Below are positions 53,055 through 61,395 of a stretch of 64,000 nt of DNA, piece after piece. The notes beneath the pieces are model-generated. The model worked only from the letters and a program-made list of their open reading frames with translations. It made no database searches and was not told where the DNA came from. A program made the position numbers and the translations under genes. The first letter of the stretch is position 1. The number at the start of each line of letters is the position of its first letter. The DNA is from Alphaproteobacteria bacterium (lineage in GTDB: Bacteria > Pseudomonadota > Alphaproteobacteria > Caulobacterales > Parvularculaceae): assembly GCA_030426465.1 (NCBI GenBank), contig JAUHYK010000003.1:1-64000 (forward strand), in the 5' to 3' direction.

Positions 53055-53567
53055 ATGCTCAATCTGAATAAAGCCAAAACGCTTATTTTCTCAGGCGCAG
53101 CCGCACTTGGCCTCGCCATCGCGGCGCCCGCCGCCGTCGCCAATGATTTCGTCAACATCTCCTTCGACGATCTTGATTTTGGAGATGAAGACTTTCTTCA
53201 AAAACTGATTGAGATGGATGCGGAGGATATCGCGGATATGCGCGCGGAAATGGCCGACGCCCGCGCCGAAATTCGCGACGCCATTAGCGAAATCCAGGAA
53301 GCGCGCGCGGAAGCCGAAGCCAATCCGGAAACACGCTCAGTGATTGAGGCCGCACTGGCGGCGGCGAGCGCGGCGGTCACTTCAGCCACCAACAGCGCGT
53401 TTGAAAAAGTCCGCGCAGAGCTTGACGAGGCGGAAATCGAACTCGCCACGACTGATGTCAGCGCGGAAGAAATGACCGAAACACAAGGCGCCATCGCCGC
53501 GGTGCGCGAAGAGCTCGCCGGCATCGAAGCCGCTGTGGGCGAACTCGTCGCGGCCATGAAAGCCTAA
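53055..53567 (+). CDS. Exported Ala/Glu-rich coiled-coil protein, unknown
   Basis: A 170-residue exported protein. Signal peptide to about residue 30 (AAPAAVAND). The next 20 residues are acidic (SFDDLDFGDEDFL). Residues ~50-165 form a long amphipathic helix rich in Ala, Glu and Asp (ADMRAEMADARAEIRDAISEIQEARAEAE), predicted coiled coil. No cysteine, no known domain. It may be a periplasmic spacer or stress protein. RBS AAAGGAAA supports the ATG at 53055 over longer frames. Confidence 0.7.
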   Translation: MLNLNKAKTLIFSGAAALGLAIAAPAAVANDFVNISFDDLDFGDEDFLQKLIEMDAEDIADMRAEMADARAEIRDAISEIQEARAEAEANPETRSVIEAALAAASAAVTSATNSAFEKVRAELDEAEIELATTDVSAEEMTETQGAIAAVREELAGIEAAVGELVAAMKA

Positions 53568-53582
53568 GATTTCAGACAAAAC

Positions 53583-53614
53583 GCGGGAGGAAGCAAAGAA
53601 TGCAATCCTCCCGC
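53583..53614 (+). terminator. Hairpin after the coiled-coil gene
   Basis: Perfect nine-base arms GCGGGAGGA (53583-53591)/TCCTCCCGC (53606-53614) 15 bases after the stop, without a clear T-run. A weak or factor-assisted terminator. Confidence 0.5.
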
Positions 53615-53642
53615 ACATTCCCGCTCCCCACTCCGGGAATTA

Positions 53643-54485
53643 TCACACGGCTTCCAGCACCACAGACGCCGCGGCGGTGTTGCTGATCGGGATATGATAA
53701 TTTTCCGTTCGCTTGGTGAGCGTGCGCGCGCCGAGCGCGCCGCGCGCCGCGATCCAGTTCAGGATCTCCACCCCTTGTGTGCCAGCCTTCTCCACAATGC
53801 CAGCGATCGAATCCTGCACCAGCGCCTCCGGGTCGTTAACCAGATGATCGAGACAGAAGCGGTCATAGTCGGAATTGATAAAGCCGGCGCGAGCGCCGTC
53901 GAGCTGGTGGGATAAACCGCCGGTGCCCATGACAACAATTTTGTCGTCGCTGTCCCAGCTTTCGAGCGCACGCCCGACCGCGCGGCCAAGAGCGAGGCAG
54001 CGCTTCGCCGACGGCAAGGGATGCTGGACCGTGTTGATTGCGATGGGAACCAGCTTTACCGGCCATGTGTCCACATTAGGCCAGGCGAGTTCGAACGGGA
54101 TCGACATCGCGTGATCCACAAACATCTTCTGGCAGGTGGTGATATCGAACTCATCGTCAACAAGCGCTTCGATAATATGCCACGACAAGGCGGGATCGCC
54201 AGTGAATGTCTTGTAGACCGGCAGACCCCAGCCCTCATCCGCGCTTTGATATTCATGGGCGGCGCCGACCGCGAAGGTCGGCATCTTGTCGAGGAAGAAA
54301 TTCAATCCGTGGTCGTTGTAAAAGACGACGGCGACATCCGGCTTTTCCTGATTGAGCCATTTCTGGATCGGTGGAAAGCCATCGAAAAACGGCTTCCAGT
54401 AGGGATCGCCCTGAAGCCCTTTCGCAATGGCGCCGCCGATGGCAGGCACATGACTCGTAAAATATCCGCCAATAATTTCCGTCAT
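53643..54485 (-). CDS. ligB: Protocatechuate 4,5-dioxygenase beta subunit (LigB-type extradiol dioxygenase)
   Basis: A 280-residue catalytic subunit of the class III extradiol dioxygenase that opens protocatechuate between C4 and C5. The non-heme Fe ligands appear conserved: His12 in YFTSHVPAI, the His in FYNDHGLNFF (LigB His61 equivalent) and the Glu of GVEILNWIAARG. The acid/base His is in GTGGLSHQL. Gallate or related catechols are alternative substrates. It follows ligA by 12 bases. No other protocatechuate-pathway gene is in the window. Confidence 0.9.
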   Translation of the reverse strand: MTEIIGGYFTSHVPAIGGAIAKGLQGDPYWKPFFDGFPPIQKWLNQEKPDVAVVFYNDHGLNFFLDKMPTFAVGAAHEYQSADEGWGLPVYKTFTGDPALSWHIIEALVDDEFDITTCQKMFVDHAMSIPFELAWPNVDTWPVKLVPIAINTVQHPLPSAKRCLALGRAVGRALESWDSDDKIVVMGTGGLSHQLDGARAGFINSDYDRFCLDHLVNDPEALVQDSIAGIVEKAGTQGVEILNWIAARGALGARTLTKRTENYHIPISNTAAASVVLEAV

Positions 54486-54497
54486 GCCCGGCGCCTC

Positions 54498-54857
54498 CTA
54501 TTCGCTGTATGAAAGCAACTTCGCTTTGAAAGCGTCGACGCTGAGCCCGGTCTGCGCGGCGCCAAGATCCTGCACATTCAGGCCCCATATGCCGGCAAGC
54601 TTGGCGAGGTAATAGACATTGCCGCCTTCGGCGATCATGCCCAGCACATCACGATCGGCGACTGCGCGGCGCTGGCCCGGCGTCAAATGGTATTTGCGGC
54701 AATAGGCTTCCTCGTCGCGGCGAAACTCTTCCCGGTTTTCCGCATCGTTAAAGGAATAACACATCGCGTTCAGCGCGTAGCCGCGCTGGGCCATGTCGCC
54801 GTCAAACAGCGTCGTACCCTCTATGGGCTGGCGTTCGGAAACAAGCATTGCGGACAT
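54498..54857 (-). CDS. ligA: Protocatechuate 4,5-dioxygenase alpha subunit (LigA)
   Basis: A 119-residue small helical subunit that caps the LigB active site. Typical features are RGYALNAMCYSFNDAENREEF, the RDEEAYCRKYHLTPGQRRAVADRD block and EGGNVYYLAKLAGI. The ATG at 54855-54857 has AGGT close upstream. A longer frame adds 14 residues without similarity. Operon ligA-ligB. Confidence 0.92.
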   Translation of the reverse strand: MSAMLVSERQPIEGTTLFDGDMAQRGYALNAMCYSFNDAENREEFRRDEEAYCRKYHLTPGQRRAVADRDVLGMIAEGGNVYYLAKLAGIWGLNVQDLGAAQTGLSVDAFKAKLLSYSE

Positions 54858-54943
54858 AGGGACCTCGCCGGGATAACACTCTGCGGCGGGGATATTCACA
54901 GTGAAAGCGCCCTATGTCCTTGACGTGGATCAAGTCTTTTCAG

Positions 54944-56107
54944 TCACGCCGTTTTGGAAAACCCGGCCGTCAGGGCTTTCTTTATTTTTCTGAGGACGAA
55001 AAAGACTTCCGACTTGATCATCAGCAAAAAGACCGGCGCCCGGAAAGACAGCGGCAGATTCCGCGCCTTCGCTTCATCCAGAATTTCGTGAAGATAGGTG
55101 ATTTTCATCCGTTCACGCGCCTTGACGCCCAGGATCTCCATAGTCGTTGGCGGCCTGTCGAAGCAAACCGGCTCATGGCCAACGGCCATAAAATTAAGCT
55201 TCGTGCGAATGCATTTTTCACATTTTCCGCAATTTAAGCCCGCGACCTTATTCTCCCAGCAAACCCGAATGTGCTTTGCAACATTTGGATACTCACAGAC
55301 TTTTTCCACGCGCTCGCAACGCGTCATGCCTGAACATTCCGTGTGGATTGAAAATCGCCCACCAGAGAAAAAGTGATTGAACAGCGCGCTCGTCCCCCAG
55401 GGGATCACAAGATTGCGGTAATCCTCATTAGCGCCGATTACGCCGTATTGGACAACGCCTGAAAACTGATGCAACGCCGCGAAAAGACCGGCGCCATGCT
55501 CCAGCGCCCAAAACCCAAAATGGAAGTCGCGCCAATTCGTGCGGACAATGCAAAAGGGAACATTAAACTCATGCAGCCCCTGACGCGCATCCTCTTTCGC
55601 CTTGTCGAACCAGGCGTCATCGCTGACCGGAATATCGAAGCCATGCATAAGCATGACGCCGGCAGGCTTTATCTTTCTGACGCCAAGATCGTCACCAACA
55701 TGACGCAGAAACGCACATGCTCCGTCAATACCGCCGGAATAGGCAAAGATCCCGCTCCCGTCAGTCACGGCGTTCGCGGTCGCCGGCCCCTCAACGACAC
55801 TGTCCGATGTGATCTCCACACGCGAATAGCCCGGCAAACGCCAGTTAATCCACAATTCCTGAAACTCGGCGAGCCCGCGAAGGCATAGACGGGTGACAGG
55901 CCCCTCAATATGGACATCGCGGCCGCTACGCATCCCGATAAAGATCATCGCGATCGCTGCAAAGTCATGAACCTCGACAGGCGGCGGCAGGAGATCTCCG
56001 CTCATCTCAAACCAGATGTCAGGATGATCTGTAATCTTCAGCGCACGCCGCACCGACTGATCGCCACGCTCTTCAACAACGCGGACAGTTAATTTTTGAC
56101 GGCTCAT
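54944..56107 (-). CDS. QueC-like PP-loop/zinc protein of unknown function
   Basis: A 387-residue protein I cannot name. Residues ~120-300 look like a PP-loop ATP pyrophosphatase: SGGIDGA at 124-130 resembles SGGxDS with the last Ser changed to Gly, and Cys283, Cys293, Cys296, Cys299 (LNCGKCEKC) copy the zinc site of 7-cyano-7-deazaguanine synthase QueC. Further cysteines sit at 258, 264 and 271. The N-terminal ~115 residues are unfamiliar, and the C-terminus (about 350-387) is basic and hydrophobic, perhaps membrane-associating. It may activate a carboxylate with ATP. The gene is flanked by ligA and a DUF389 gene with unrelated functions. Confidence 0.6.
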   Translation of the reverse strand: MSRQKLTVRVVEERGDQSVRRALKITDHPDIWFEMSGDLLPPPVEVHDFAAIAMIFIGMRSGRDVHIEGPVTRLCLRGLAEFQELWINWRLPGYSRVEITSDSVVEGPATANAVTDGSGIFAYSGGIDGACAFLRHVGDDLGVRKIKPAGVMLMHGFDIPVSDDAWFDKAKEDARQGLHEFNVPFCIVRTNWRDFHFGFWALEHGAGLFAALHQFSGVVQYGVIGANEDYRNLVIPWGTSALFNHFFSGGRFSIHTECSGMTRCERVEKVCEYPNVAKHIRVCWENKVAGLNCGKCEKCIRTKLNFMAVGHEPVCFDRPPTTMEILGVKARERMKITYLHEILDEAKARNLPLSFRAPVFLLMIKSEVFFVLRKIKKALTAGFSKTA

Positions 56108-56198
56108 TTCTCCCCCGGCATCGTCATAACGCTTGCAATTTTGTCAGACCCGGCCTTTGCAATTCCCGGACCTTCAGACAGCCAGAAAGCACCTAAAC

Positions 56199-57215
56199 TC
56201 AATCGCCCGAACCCGGCACATCCGGCATGGAGCCGGTCGGCGCGAATACGATAATTCCCACAAGGAGAACCAGAAGCACCGTTAACACCGCGAGGTTAAC
56301 TTTCGACGCCTTGCCAGCCGCTTTTTTCTCAAACCAGGTCCGGGGGCGCACACCTTTATAAAAATAGACGCCCTGCGCGGCGATCATGATGCAAACCACA
56401 TTCACCGTCAGCAGCAATAGCGAGCGCCCAAAATAACCAACCTCTCCGGCGCCCAGAAACAGTCCCGCCGCCGCCGCCGGGGGGAGCAAGGCGACAGCGA
56501 CCATGACGCCCACCAGCGCCGTGGAAATGCCCGCAACAATGGAAAGCGCCGCGGCGACGCCGGCGGCGAGCGCCAGCACCACGGAATCGATACCCGCTAT
56601 GGTGCGGCTTACCAATTCATCACTTTCAGTATTTACGCCGAACATGGCGCCGATCAGCGCTGCTGTTGCAAACCCAAGCGCGAGTCCGGCGATCGCATTG
56701 CGTCCCGCGCGCAAGAACAACTTCGTATCGCCCAGCGCGGCGCCAAGCGAAATGGCGAGGATGGGGCCGAGCAACGGGGCGATCACCATGGCGCCGATCA
56801 CGGCGGCGATATTGTCAGCGTTCAGTCCGAGCGCCGCCACGATAGCCGACGCGAAGGTGAGGATAAAAAAGTCGAGGCTAAGCTCAGCGCCGTCGGCGAC
56901 GTCGTCGTAAATTTCCTCGCGCAACGCCGACTTCTCGCGGCCGCTTTTTTCGCCCTTTTCTTCATCGACATCGGGCTTGGGCGCAGTCGCCTCCACCGGT
57001 AAAACGATGATGCGCCAATTATCTTCGTTTTCGCAGATATCCTGCAGCGAATCGACAAGTCCTTGCGCGCCATTCTCGGTGAAAAAAGCCCGCAGAACTG
57101 AACACTCGCTTTCCTCGGTCGCGGAAAAACGCCAATGATCGGGCTCGCATTCCTCCAGCGCTTTTTCGACCTGGTCGCGCTTGCTTGCCGGGAAGACCGC
57201 TTCGATCAGGCGCAT
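56199..57215 (-). CDS. DUF389 (TIGR00341) membrane protein
   Basis: A 338-residue protein. An N-terminal cytoplasmic ACT-like domain (about 1-85, VEKALEECEPDHWRFSATEESE) is followed by an acidic linker and about seven transmembrane helices starting FFILTFASAIVAALGL. GAMVIAPLLGPILAISLG and VGVMVAVALLPPAAAAGLF are the DUF389 signatures. Role unknown, possibly transport. The ATG at 57213-57215 lies four bases after the cysS stop, so it is cotranscribed with cysS. A longer frame upstream lies inside cysS. Confidence 0.87.
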   Translation of the reverse strand: MRLIEAVFPASKRDQVEKALEECEPDHWRFSATEESECSVLRAFFTENGAQGLVDSLQDICENEDNWRIIVLPVEATAPKPDVDEEKGEKSGREKSALREEIYDDVADGAELSLDFFILTFASAIVAALGLNADNIAAVIGAMVIAPLLGPILAISLGAALGDTKLFLRAGRNAIAGLALGFATAALIGAMFGVNTESDELVSRTIAGIDSVVLALAAGVAAALSIVAGISTALVGVMVAVALLPPAAAAGLFLGAGEVGYFGRSLLLLTVNVVCIMIAAQGVYFYKGVRPRTWFEKKAAGKASKVNLAVLTVLLVLLVGIIVFAPTGSMPDVPGSGD

Positions 57216-57219
57216 GACG

Positions 57220-58593
57220 CTACGCCCGACGCCATGTTGCGCCTTGCGGCCCGTCTTCGAGAATAATCCCTTTGGCCGCCAGGTCGTCGCGTATCTCGTC
57301 CGAACGTGCAAAATCCTTTGCTTTGCGCGCCTCAGCCCGTTCTGCGATCAGGGCCTCGATGTCCTCCGCCGAGGGACCGCTGCCGCTCGTCGACTGGAAC
57401 CATTGCGCCGGGTGTTCATTGAAAAAGCCCAGCAACCGGCCGGCGTCGCGCAAGCGTGTAATCGCCGCTGTCTTGGCGTCGCCATCTATTTGTCCAGCGA
57501 TGTCGCGCAGCTCATGCAACCCTGCAAACACCTCAGGCGTATTCAAATCGTCTTCCAGCGCCAGCATGACGCTTTGCGGCGCGTCGCCGGTTTCTTCCGC
57601 AAACGGAATTTCTTCCAGAACGCGATAAAAGCGGTCGAGCTGTTTCTTCGACTGCTTCAGTAGCTCCTCGGTCCATTCGAGCGGCTGGCGATAATGCGCC
57701 GACAACAGCGCCCAGCGGATTACTTCGCCATGCCAATCTTTCAGCAGATCATGAGCGAGCACGATATTGCCCAGCGACTTCGACATTTTGTCGGCGCCCA
57801 TGCGAAGGAAACCGTTATGCATCCAGTAACGGGCGAGCGGCGCGCCCTGATGGGCGCATGCCGATTGCGCAATCTCGTTTTCATGATGGGGGAAACGCAA
57901 ATCCTGTCCGCCGCCATGAATATCGATGGTCTCGCCCAACTCGCTCTCGATCATCACCGAGCACTCCAGGTGCCAGCCCGGACGGCCTCGGCCCCAGGGA
58001 CTGTCCCAGCCGGGCTCACTCTCTTTCGCAGGCTTCCATAAAACAAAATCCGCCGGATTCTTTTTATAAGGCGCAACCTCAACCCGCGCACCGGCGATCA
58101 TTTCATCGCGGTCAACGCCCGAAAGCTTACCGTAATCGGGATAGGCGTCGACGGAAAAGAGCACATGCCCCTCCGCCGCATAGGCGGCGCCTTTTTCGAT
58201 CAACCGTTCCATCATGGAGATCATGGGCGCGACATGACCGGTCGCTGTCGGCTCCAGTCCGGGCCGGATAACGCCGAGCGCGCCCATATCGGCCCGATAG
58301 ATGTCGGCGAATTTTTTCGTCACCGCCTCTATCGGCTCGCCCGTTTCCGCCGCCGCCTTGATAATCTTGTCATCAATGTCGGTGATGTTGCGCGCATAGA
58401 CGACATGGTCGGCGCCGTAACGCGCGCGCAGAACCCGGTATAGGAGATCGAACGCAACCGCCGAGCGCGCATTGCCGATATGGGCATAGCTATAGACCGT
58501 CGGCCCACAGACATACATGGTCACCCGGCTCGGATCGGCGGGTTCAAACACACGCTTTTCGCGCGCCATGGAGTCATAAATCGTCAGGGCCAT
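57220..58593 (-). CDS. cysS: Cysteinyl-tRNA synthetase
   Basis: A 457-residue class I aminoacyl-tRNA synthetase charging tRNA-Cys. The CGPTVYSYAHIGNAR block contains the HIGH-type motif and the first zinc Cys. ECSVMIESELG and GGGQDLRFPHHENE hold other zinc ligands, and KMSKSLGN is the second ATP motif. Length is normal. Start ATG 58591-58593. Divergent from hisI. Confidence 0.97.
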   Translation of the reverse strand: MALTIYDSMAREKRVFEPADPSRVTMYVCGPTVYSYAHIGNARSAVAFDLLYRVLRARYGADHVVYARNITDIDDKIIKAAAETGEPIEAVTKKFADIYRADMGALGVIRPGLEPTATGHVAPMISMMERLIEKGAAYAAEGHVLFSVDAYPDYGKLSGVDRDEMIAGARVEVAPYKKNPADFVLWKPAKESEPGWDSPWGRGRPGWHLECSVMIESELGETIDIHGGGQDLRFPHHENEIAQSACAHQGAPLARYWMHNGFLRMGADKMSKSLGNIVLAHDLLKDWHGEVIRWALLSAHYRQPLEWTEELLKQSKKQLDRFYRVLEEIPFAEETGDAPQSVMLALEDDLNTPEVFAGLHELRDIAGQIDGDAKTAAITRLRDAGRLLGFFNEHPAQWFQSTSGSGPSAEDIEALIAERAEARKAKDFARSDEIRDDLAAKGIILEDGPQGATWRRA

Positions 58594-58729
58594 AGTCACC
58601 GGCAATAAGGTCGCTGATCAGTCAGAGCCTGTTGCTAGCCGCGACGCCCCGCCGAGGCAACAACCCTGATGTCAGGCGGGAGAAAGAGAGCGCTTCCCTG
58701 CCCCTCCCAGCCTGCTATGGTCCCGCCCC

Positions 58730-59140
58730 ATGACAACAGCTTCACCGCCGCCGTTCACCGATCCCACAACGCTCGACAGAAAAATCGAGGAAACGACCCA
58801 TTTCGCCCCGAAATTCGGGGCTGACGGGTTGATCCCGGCTGTCGCCACTGAAACCGGAACAGGGCGGCTCTTGATGCTCGCCTATATGAATGCGGAGGCG
58901 CTCGCCAAAACCATCGAGACTGGCGATGCATGGTACTGGTCCCGCTCACGGGGTCAGCTCTGGCGCAAGGGCGGAACGTCCGGCCACATCCAGCGGGTGC
59001 TCGAAATCCGCACCGATTGCGATCAGGACGCCATAGAACTTGTGGTCGAGCAAACCGGCCCCGCCTGTCACACCAAGCGCAAATCCTGTTTTTACCGGGT
59101 TGTGGAAGCCAACGGGACGGCACTCAGTTTTCAGGAATAA
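58730..59140 (+). CDS. hisI: Phosphoribosyl-AMP cyclohydrolase
   Basis: A 136-residue enzyme of histidine biosynthesis opening the adenine ring of phosphoribosyl-AMP. It is the stand-alone HisI form (no HisE fusion). [28 protein letters not shown] carries the Mg-binding Asp triad and Zn-binding cysteines. [10 protein letters not shown] and [15 protein letters not shown] are also diagnostic. No other his genes are adjacent. Confidence 0.96.
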   Translation: MTTASPPPFTDPTTLDRKIEETTHFAPKFGADGLIPAVATETGTGRLLMLAYMNAEALAKTIETGDAWYWSRSRGQLWRKGGTSGHIQRVLEIRTDCDQDAIELVVEQTGPACHTKRKSCFYRVVEANGTALSFQE

Positions 59141-59168
59141 GCACTAGACGATCAAATCGCGTGAGGCG

Positions 59169-59732
59169 TTAAAGGCCCGCATTCTTCATCAGGATGTGGG
59201 CCGCGCTCCGGGCGTCCGCCGCTGCGGTTTCAGGATCGTGAAGATGCGCCAGCACAATGGCGCCCTCTTTCAGGGTCAGCAGTTGACGCGCCAGCGCCTC
59301 CGGTGATGCGGCGCCCGCCGCTCGCGCAAGCCCTTCGAAGTAAACCAGCAGCAAGCGCTTGTGCTCTGCCGATGCAACATGGATCGGGTGGTTTCGGTCC
59401 TGATATTCCGATGACGCCTTGATGAACATGCAGGAGCGAAACTCCGGTTCGCGAAACCATTCCGCCAGCGCGTCAAAAATCGACAGCAGGCGGTCTCGCG
59501 GCGTTTCCGCCAACGCCTCAACCCGGCGCACAAGCCAGTTCCGAAATTGCTCATCACGCAAGCGCAAGGTCGCGAGGATGAGATCTTCCTTGGTGCGGAA
59601 ATGCTTGTACATCGCGGTCTTGGAGACGCCCGTTTCCTTTGCGAGGCCATCCATGCCGATGGCGTGAAAGCCGCTCCGGTAAAACGCTTTCAACGCGTTC
59701 TGCACCAGCTCGTCTCGTTTAGACGCACTCAT
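59169..59732 (-). CDS. TetR/AcrR family transcriptional regulator
   Basis: A 187-residue TetR-type repressor. The N-terminal helix-turn-helix spans about residues 8-52 (ALKAFYRSGFHAIGMDGLAKETGVSKTAMYKHFRTKEDLI). The C-terminal domain resembles the TetR_C_7/YxaF-like ligand domains, ligand unknown. Three related palindromes lie between it and the divergent cassette, one only 18 bases from its own start, so it probably represses itself and that cassette. Confidence 0.93.
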   Translation of the reverse strand: MSASKRDELVQNALKAFYRSGFHAIGMDGLAKETGVSKTAMYKHFRTKEDLILATLRLRDEQFRNWLVRRVEALAETPRDRLLSIFDALAEWFREPEFRSCMFIKASSEYQDRNHPIHVASAEHKRLLLVYFEGLARAAGAASPEALARQLLTLKEGAIVLAHLHDPETAAADARSAAHILMKNAGL

Positions 59733-59749
59733 ATCGCCTCACCAATAAT

Positions 59750-59759
59750 ACTGATCAGT
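59750..59759. promoter_or_regulatory. Probable TetR operator 1
   Basis: Perfect palindrome ACTGATCAGT. Its complement reads TTGACTGATCAGT, matching operator 2 over 13 bases with one change. It lies 18 bases upstream of the TetR start, suited to autorepression. Confidence 0.6.
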
Positions 59760-59878
59760 CAATGTAATACGTGCTTGCATGATTGCAAACGCAAATTTTT
59801 CCTTCAGTTAAAACAATATATTGTGCAATTTTCGCATACCTCCCACCCCGCCAGTTGCATTTTTCATTGCTCACAAGG

Positions 59879-59925
59879 TTGACTGATCGGTTTTTCTTGC
59901 CTATCTGCACATTTACCGATCGGTA
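59879..59925 (+). promoter_or_regulatory. Probable TetR-controlled promoter with operators 2 and 3
   Basis: TTGACT (59879-59884) and TATCTG (59902-59907) at 17-base spacing form a promoter with a good -35 and weak -10. Operator 2, ACTGATCGGT (59882-59891), overlaps the -35. Operator 3, the perfect 12-base palindrome TACCGATCGGTA (59914-59925), covers the expected start site. Both fit the ACYGATCRGT pattern of operator 1. Repression by the divergent TetR protein is the natural reading. Confidence 0.65.
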
Positions 59926-59983
59926 CACCCGAACTTCACCGACGGACGAATTCGGAGAAATCCGCTGAACAAGGAGAGGGATA

Positions 59984-60172
59984 ATGAGAAAACACGCACC
60001 GGCCACGTTTTATCAAAGGCCGCTGGACGTCATGGCGCTCGCTGTTAGCGCCGCCGTCACCCTGATTGCGATGGCCGGCACAATCACCGTTTTTGTCGCT
60101 TTTACCCCGGCGGCCAGCGCCGCAGAGACCACACCCGAAATCATGGTGGCGTATTCCGACGCCACGCCTTGA
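59984..60172 (+). CDS. Small single-pass membrane protein, unknown
   Basis: A 62-residue protein with a basic N-terminus (MRKHAPATFYQR), one hydrophobic helix at about residues 17-42 and a short polar tail ending SDATP. The start of the tail (ASAAE) could also be a signal-peptidase site. The RBS is AAGGAGAGGG, among the strongest in the window, and it is the first gene after the TetR-controlled promoter. No family recognised. Confidence 0.6.
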   Translation: MRKHAPATFYQRPLDVMALAVSAAVTLIAMAGTITVFVAFTPAASAAETTPEIMVAYSDATP

Positions 60173-60275
60173 CTGTCGCCTACCAACATCTTCTCGATGC
60201 GGAACATTTGACGGTCTCCTGTCCCGCAAAGCGAACCACTTCCTGCGCCATAAAAAATAAAAATGGGAGGCGCAG

Positions 60276-60314
60276 CTCCCTGCGGCAGCCTCTCTAGCCG
60301 CAGGGAGTTTCTTT
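60276..60314 (+). terminator. Terminator or attenuator inside the TetR cassette
   Basis: Perfect 11-base stem CTCCCTGCGGC (60276-60286)/GCCGCAGGGAG (60297-60307), loop of ten, followed by TTTCTTTC. It lies between the small membrane-protein gene and the DUF1348 gene, so it may limit expression of the downstream enzymes relative to the small protein. Confidence 0.7.
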
Positions 60315-60336
60315 CACAAAAAAGGAGCGCTCGATC

Positions 60337-60741
60337 ATGAAAAAACTGACACCACCCTTCACCGAAGCCACAGCGCGAGCGAAAGTCCAGGCCGCTGAAG
60401 ACGCCTGGAACACTATGAACCCCGAGCGCGTCGCCCTCGCTTATTCAGAAGATTGCGAGTGGCGCAATCGTGACCGCTTCCTGAATGGGCGGAAAGAAAT
60501 AACAGAATTCCTTCGCGAGAAATGGGCGCGCGAGCGAGACTATAAACTCAGGAAAGAATATTGGGCGCATACAGATAATCATATCGCGGTGCGGTTTGAA
60601 TATGAATCCAGAGACGCTGACGGTCAGTGGTGGCGCAGCTACGGCAATGAAATGTGGGAATTCGATGCAGACGGCTTAATGCGCCGGCGCTACGCCAGCA
60701 TCAATGATGCGCCCATCGAAGAAACAGATCGGCGCCTCTAG
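60337..60741 (+). CDS. DUF1348/NTF2-like family protein
   Basis: A 134-residue SnoaL/NTF2-fold protein of the DUF1348 family, small cone-shaped proteins of unknown substrate. [36 protein letters not shown] and the Trp-rich [15 protein letters not shown] are family-typical. RBS AAAGGAG. Eighteen bases before the PNPOx-like gene, so one operon. Its TetR control suggests response to a small-molecule cue. Confidence 0.88.
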   Translation: MKKLTPPFTEATARAKVQAAEDAWNTMNPERVALAYSEDCEWRNRDRFLNGRKEITEFLREKWARERDYKLRKEYWAHTDNHIAVRFEYESRDADGQWWRSYGNEMWEFDADGLMRRRYASINDAPIEETDRRL

Positions 60742-60759
60742 CCCTCACGGAGACATCAC

Positions 60760-61395
60760 ATGGCCCGCGCCTTTTCAAAGATCGCCTTCACCGATCGCGT
60801 TCGCGCATTACAACGCCAGCATGGCTCCGCTGACGCATACGCCCGCTTTCTGGCGCCCGAAGCGCCCGCCGATGATACGCTAGGCCAAGCGGAGGCCGCG
60901 TTTATTACAGCGCGCGACGGATTTTATCAGGCGACAATATCTGAGACCGGCTGGCCTTATGTCCAGTTTCGCGGCGGGGCGCCCGGCTTTGTCCATGTCG
61001 TGGATGAACGAACTTTGGCTTACGCCGATTTCCGTGGCAACAGGCAATATCTTTCCGTTGGCAATCTTTCTGGCGACGACAGAATCGCTCTGTTTTTTAT
61101 GGACTACGCCAATCAGCGCCGGCTGAAACTCCTTGGTTATGCAAGCATCGTCGACGCAGAGGAGAACCCCGACATTGTCCAAAGCCTTCACATTCCCGGC
61201 TATCGCGCCACACCGGAACGGGCCGTGATCATAAGGGTGGCGGGATTTGACTGGAACTGCCCGCAACATATTCCCAAACGCCTGAACGCATCGGAAATGG
61301 AAGATGCATTTACGCCCCTAAAGACCCGGCTTGCAGATCTGGAAACGGAAAATGCGGCGCTCCGGGAAAAGCTCAGGCTGAACGACGCGCCTTAG
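60760..61395 (+). CDS. Pyridoxamine 5'-phosphate oxidase family (FMN-binding) protein
   Basis: A 211-residue split-barrel flavoprotein-like protein. The FMN-binding core is about residues 45-130 (ARDGFYQATISETGWPYVQFRGGAPGF, LAYADFRGNRQYLSVGNL). A C-terminal helical coil (about 180-208) is typical of the group related to general stress and xenobiotic-reducing proteins. Not a true PdxH, which has a different C-terminus. Overlaps the stop of the convergent DUF2270 gene by four bases. Last gene of the TetR cassette. Confidence 0.88.
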   Translation: MARAFSKIAFTDRVRALQRQHGSADAYARFLAPEAPADDTLGQAEAAFITARDGFYQATISETGWPYVQFRGGAPGFVHVVDERTLAYADFRGNRQYLSVGNLSGDDRIALFFMDYANQRRLKLLGYASIVDAEENPDIVQSLHIPGYRATPERAVIIRVAGFDWNCPQHIPKRLNASEMEDAFTPLKTRLADLETENAALREKLRLNDAP

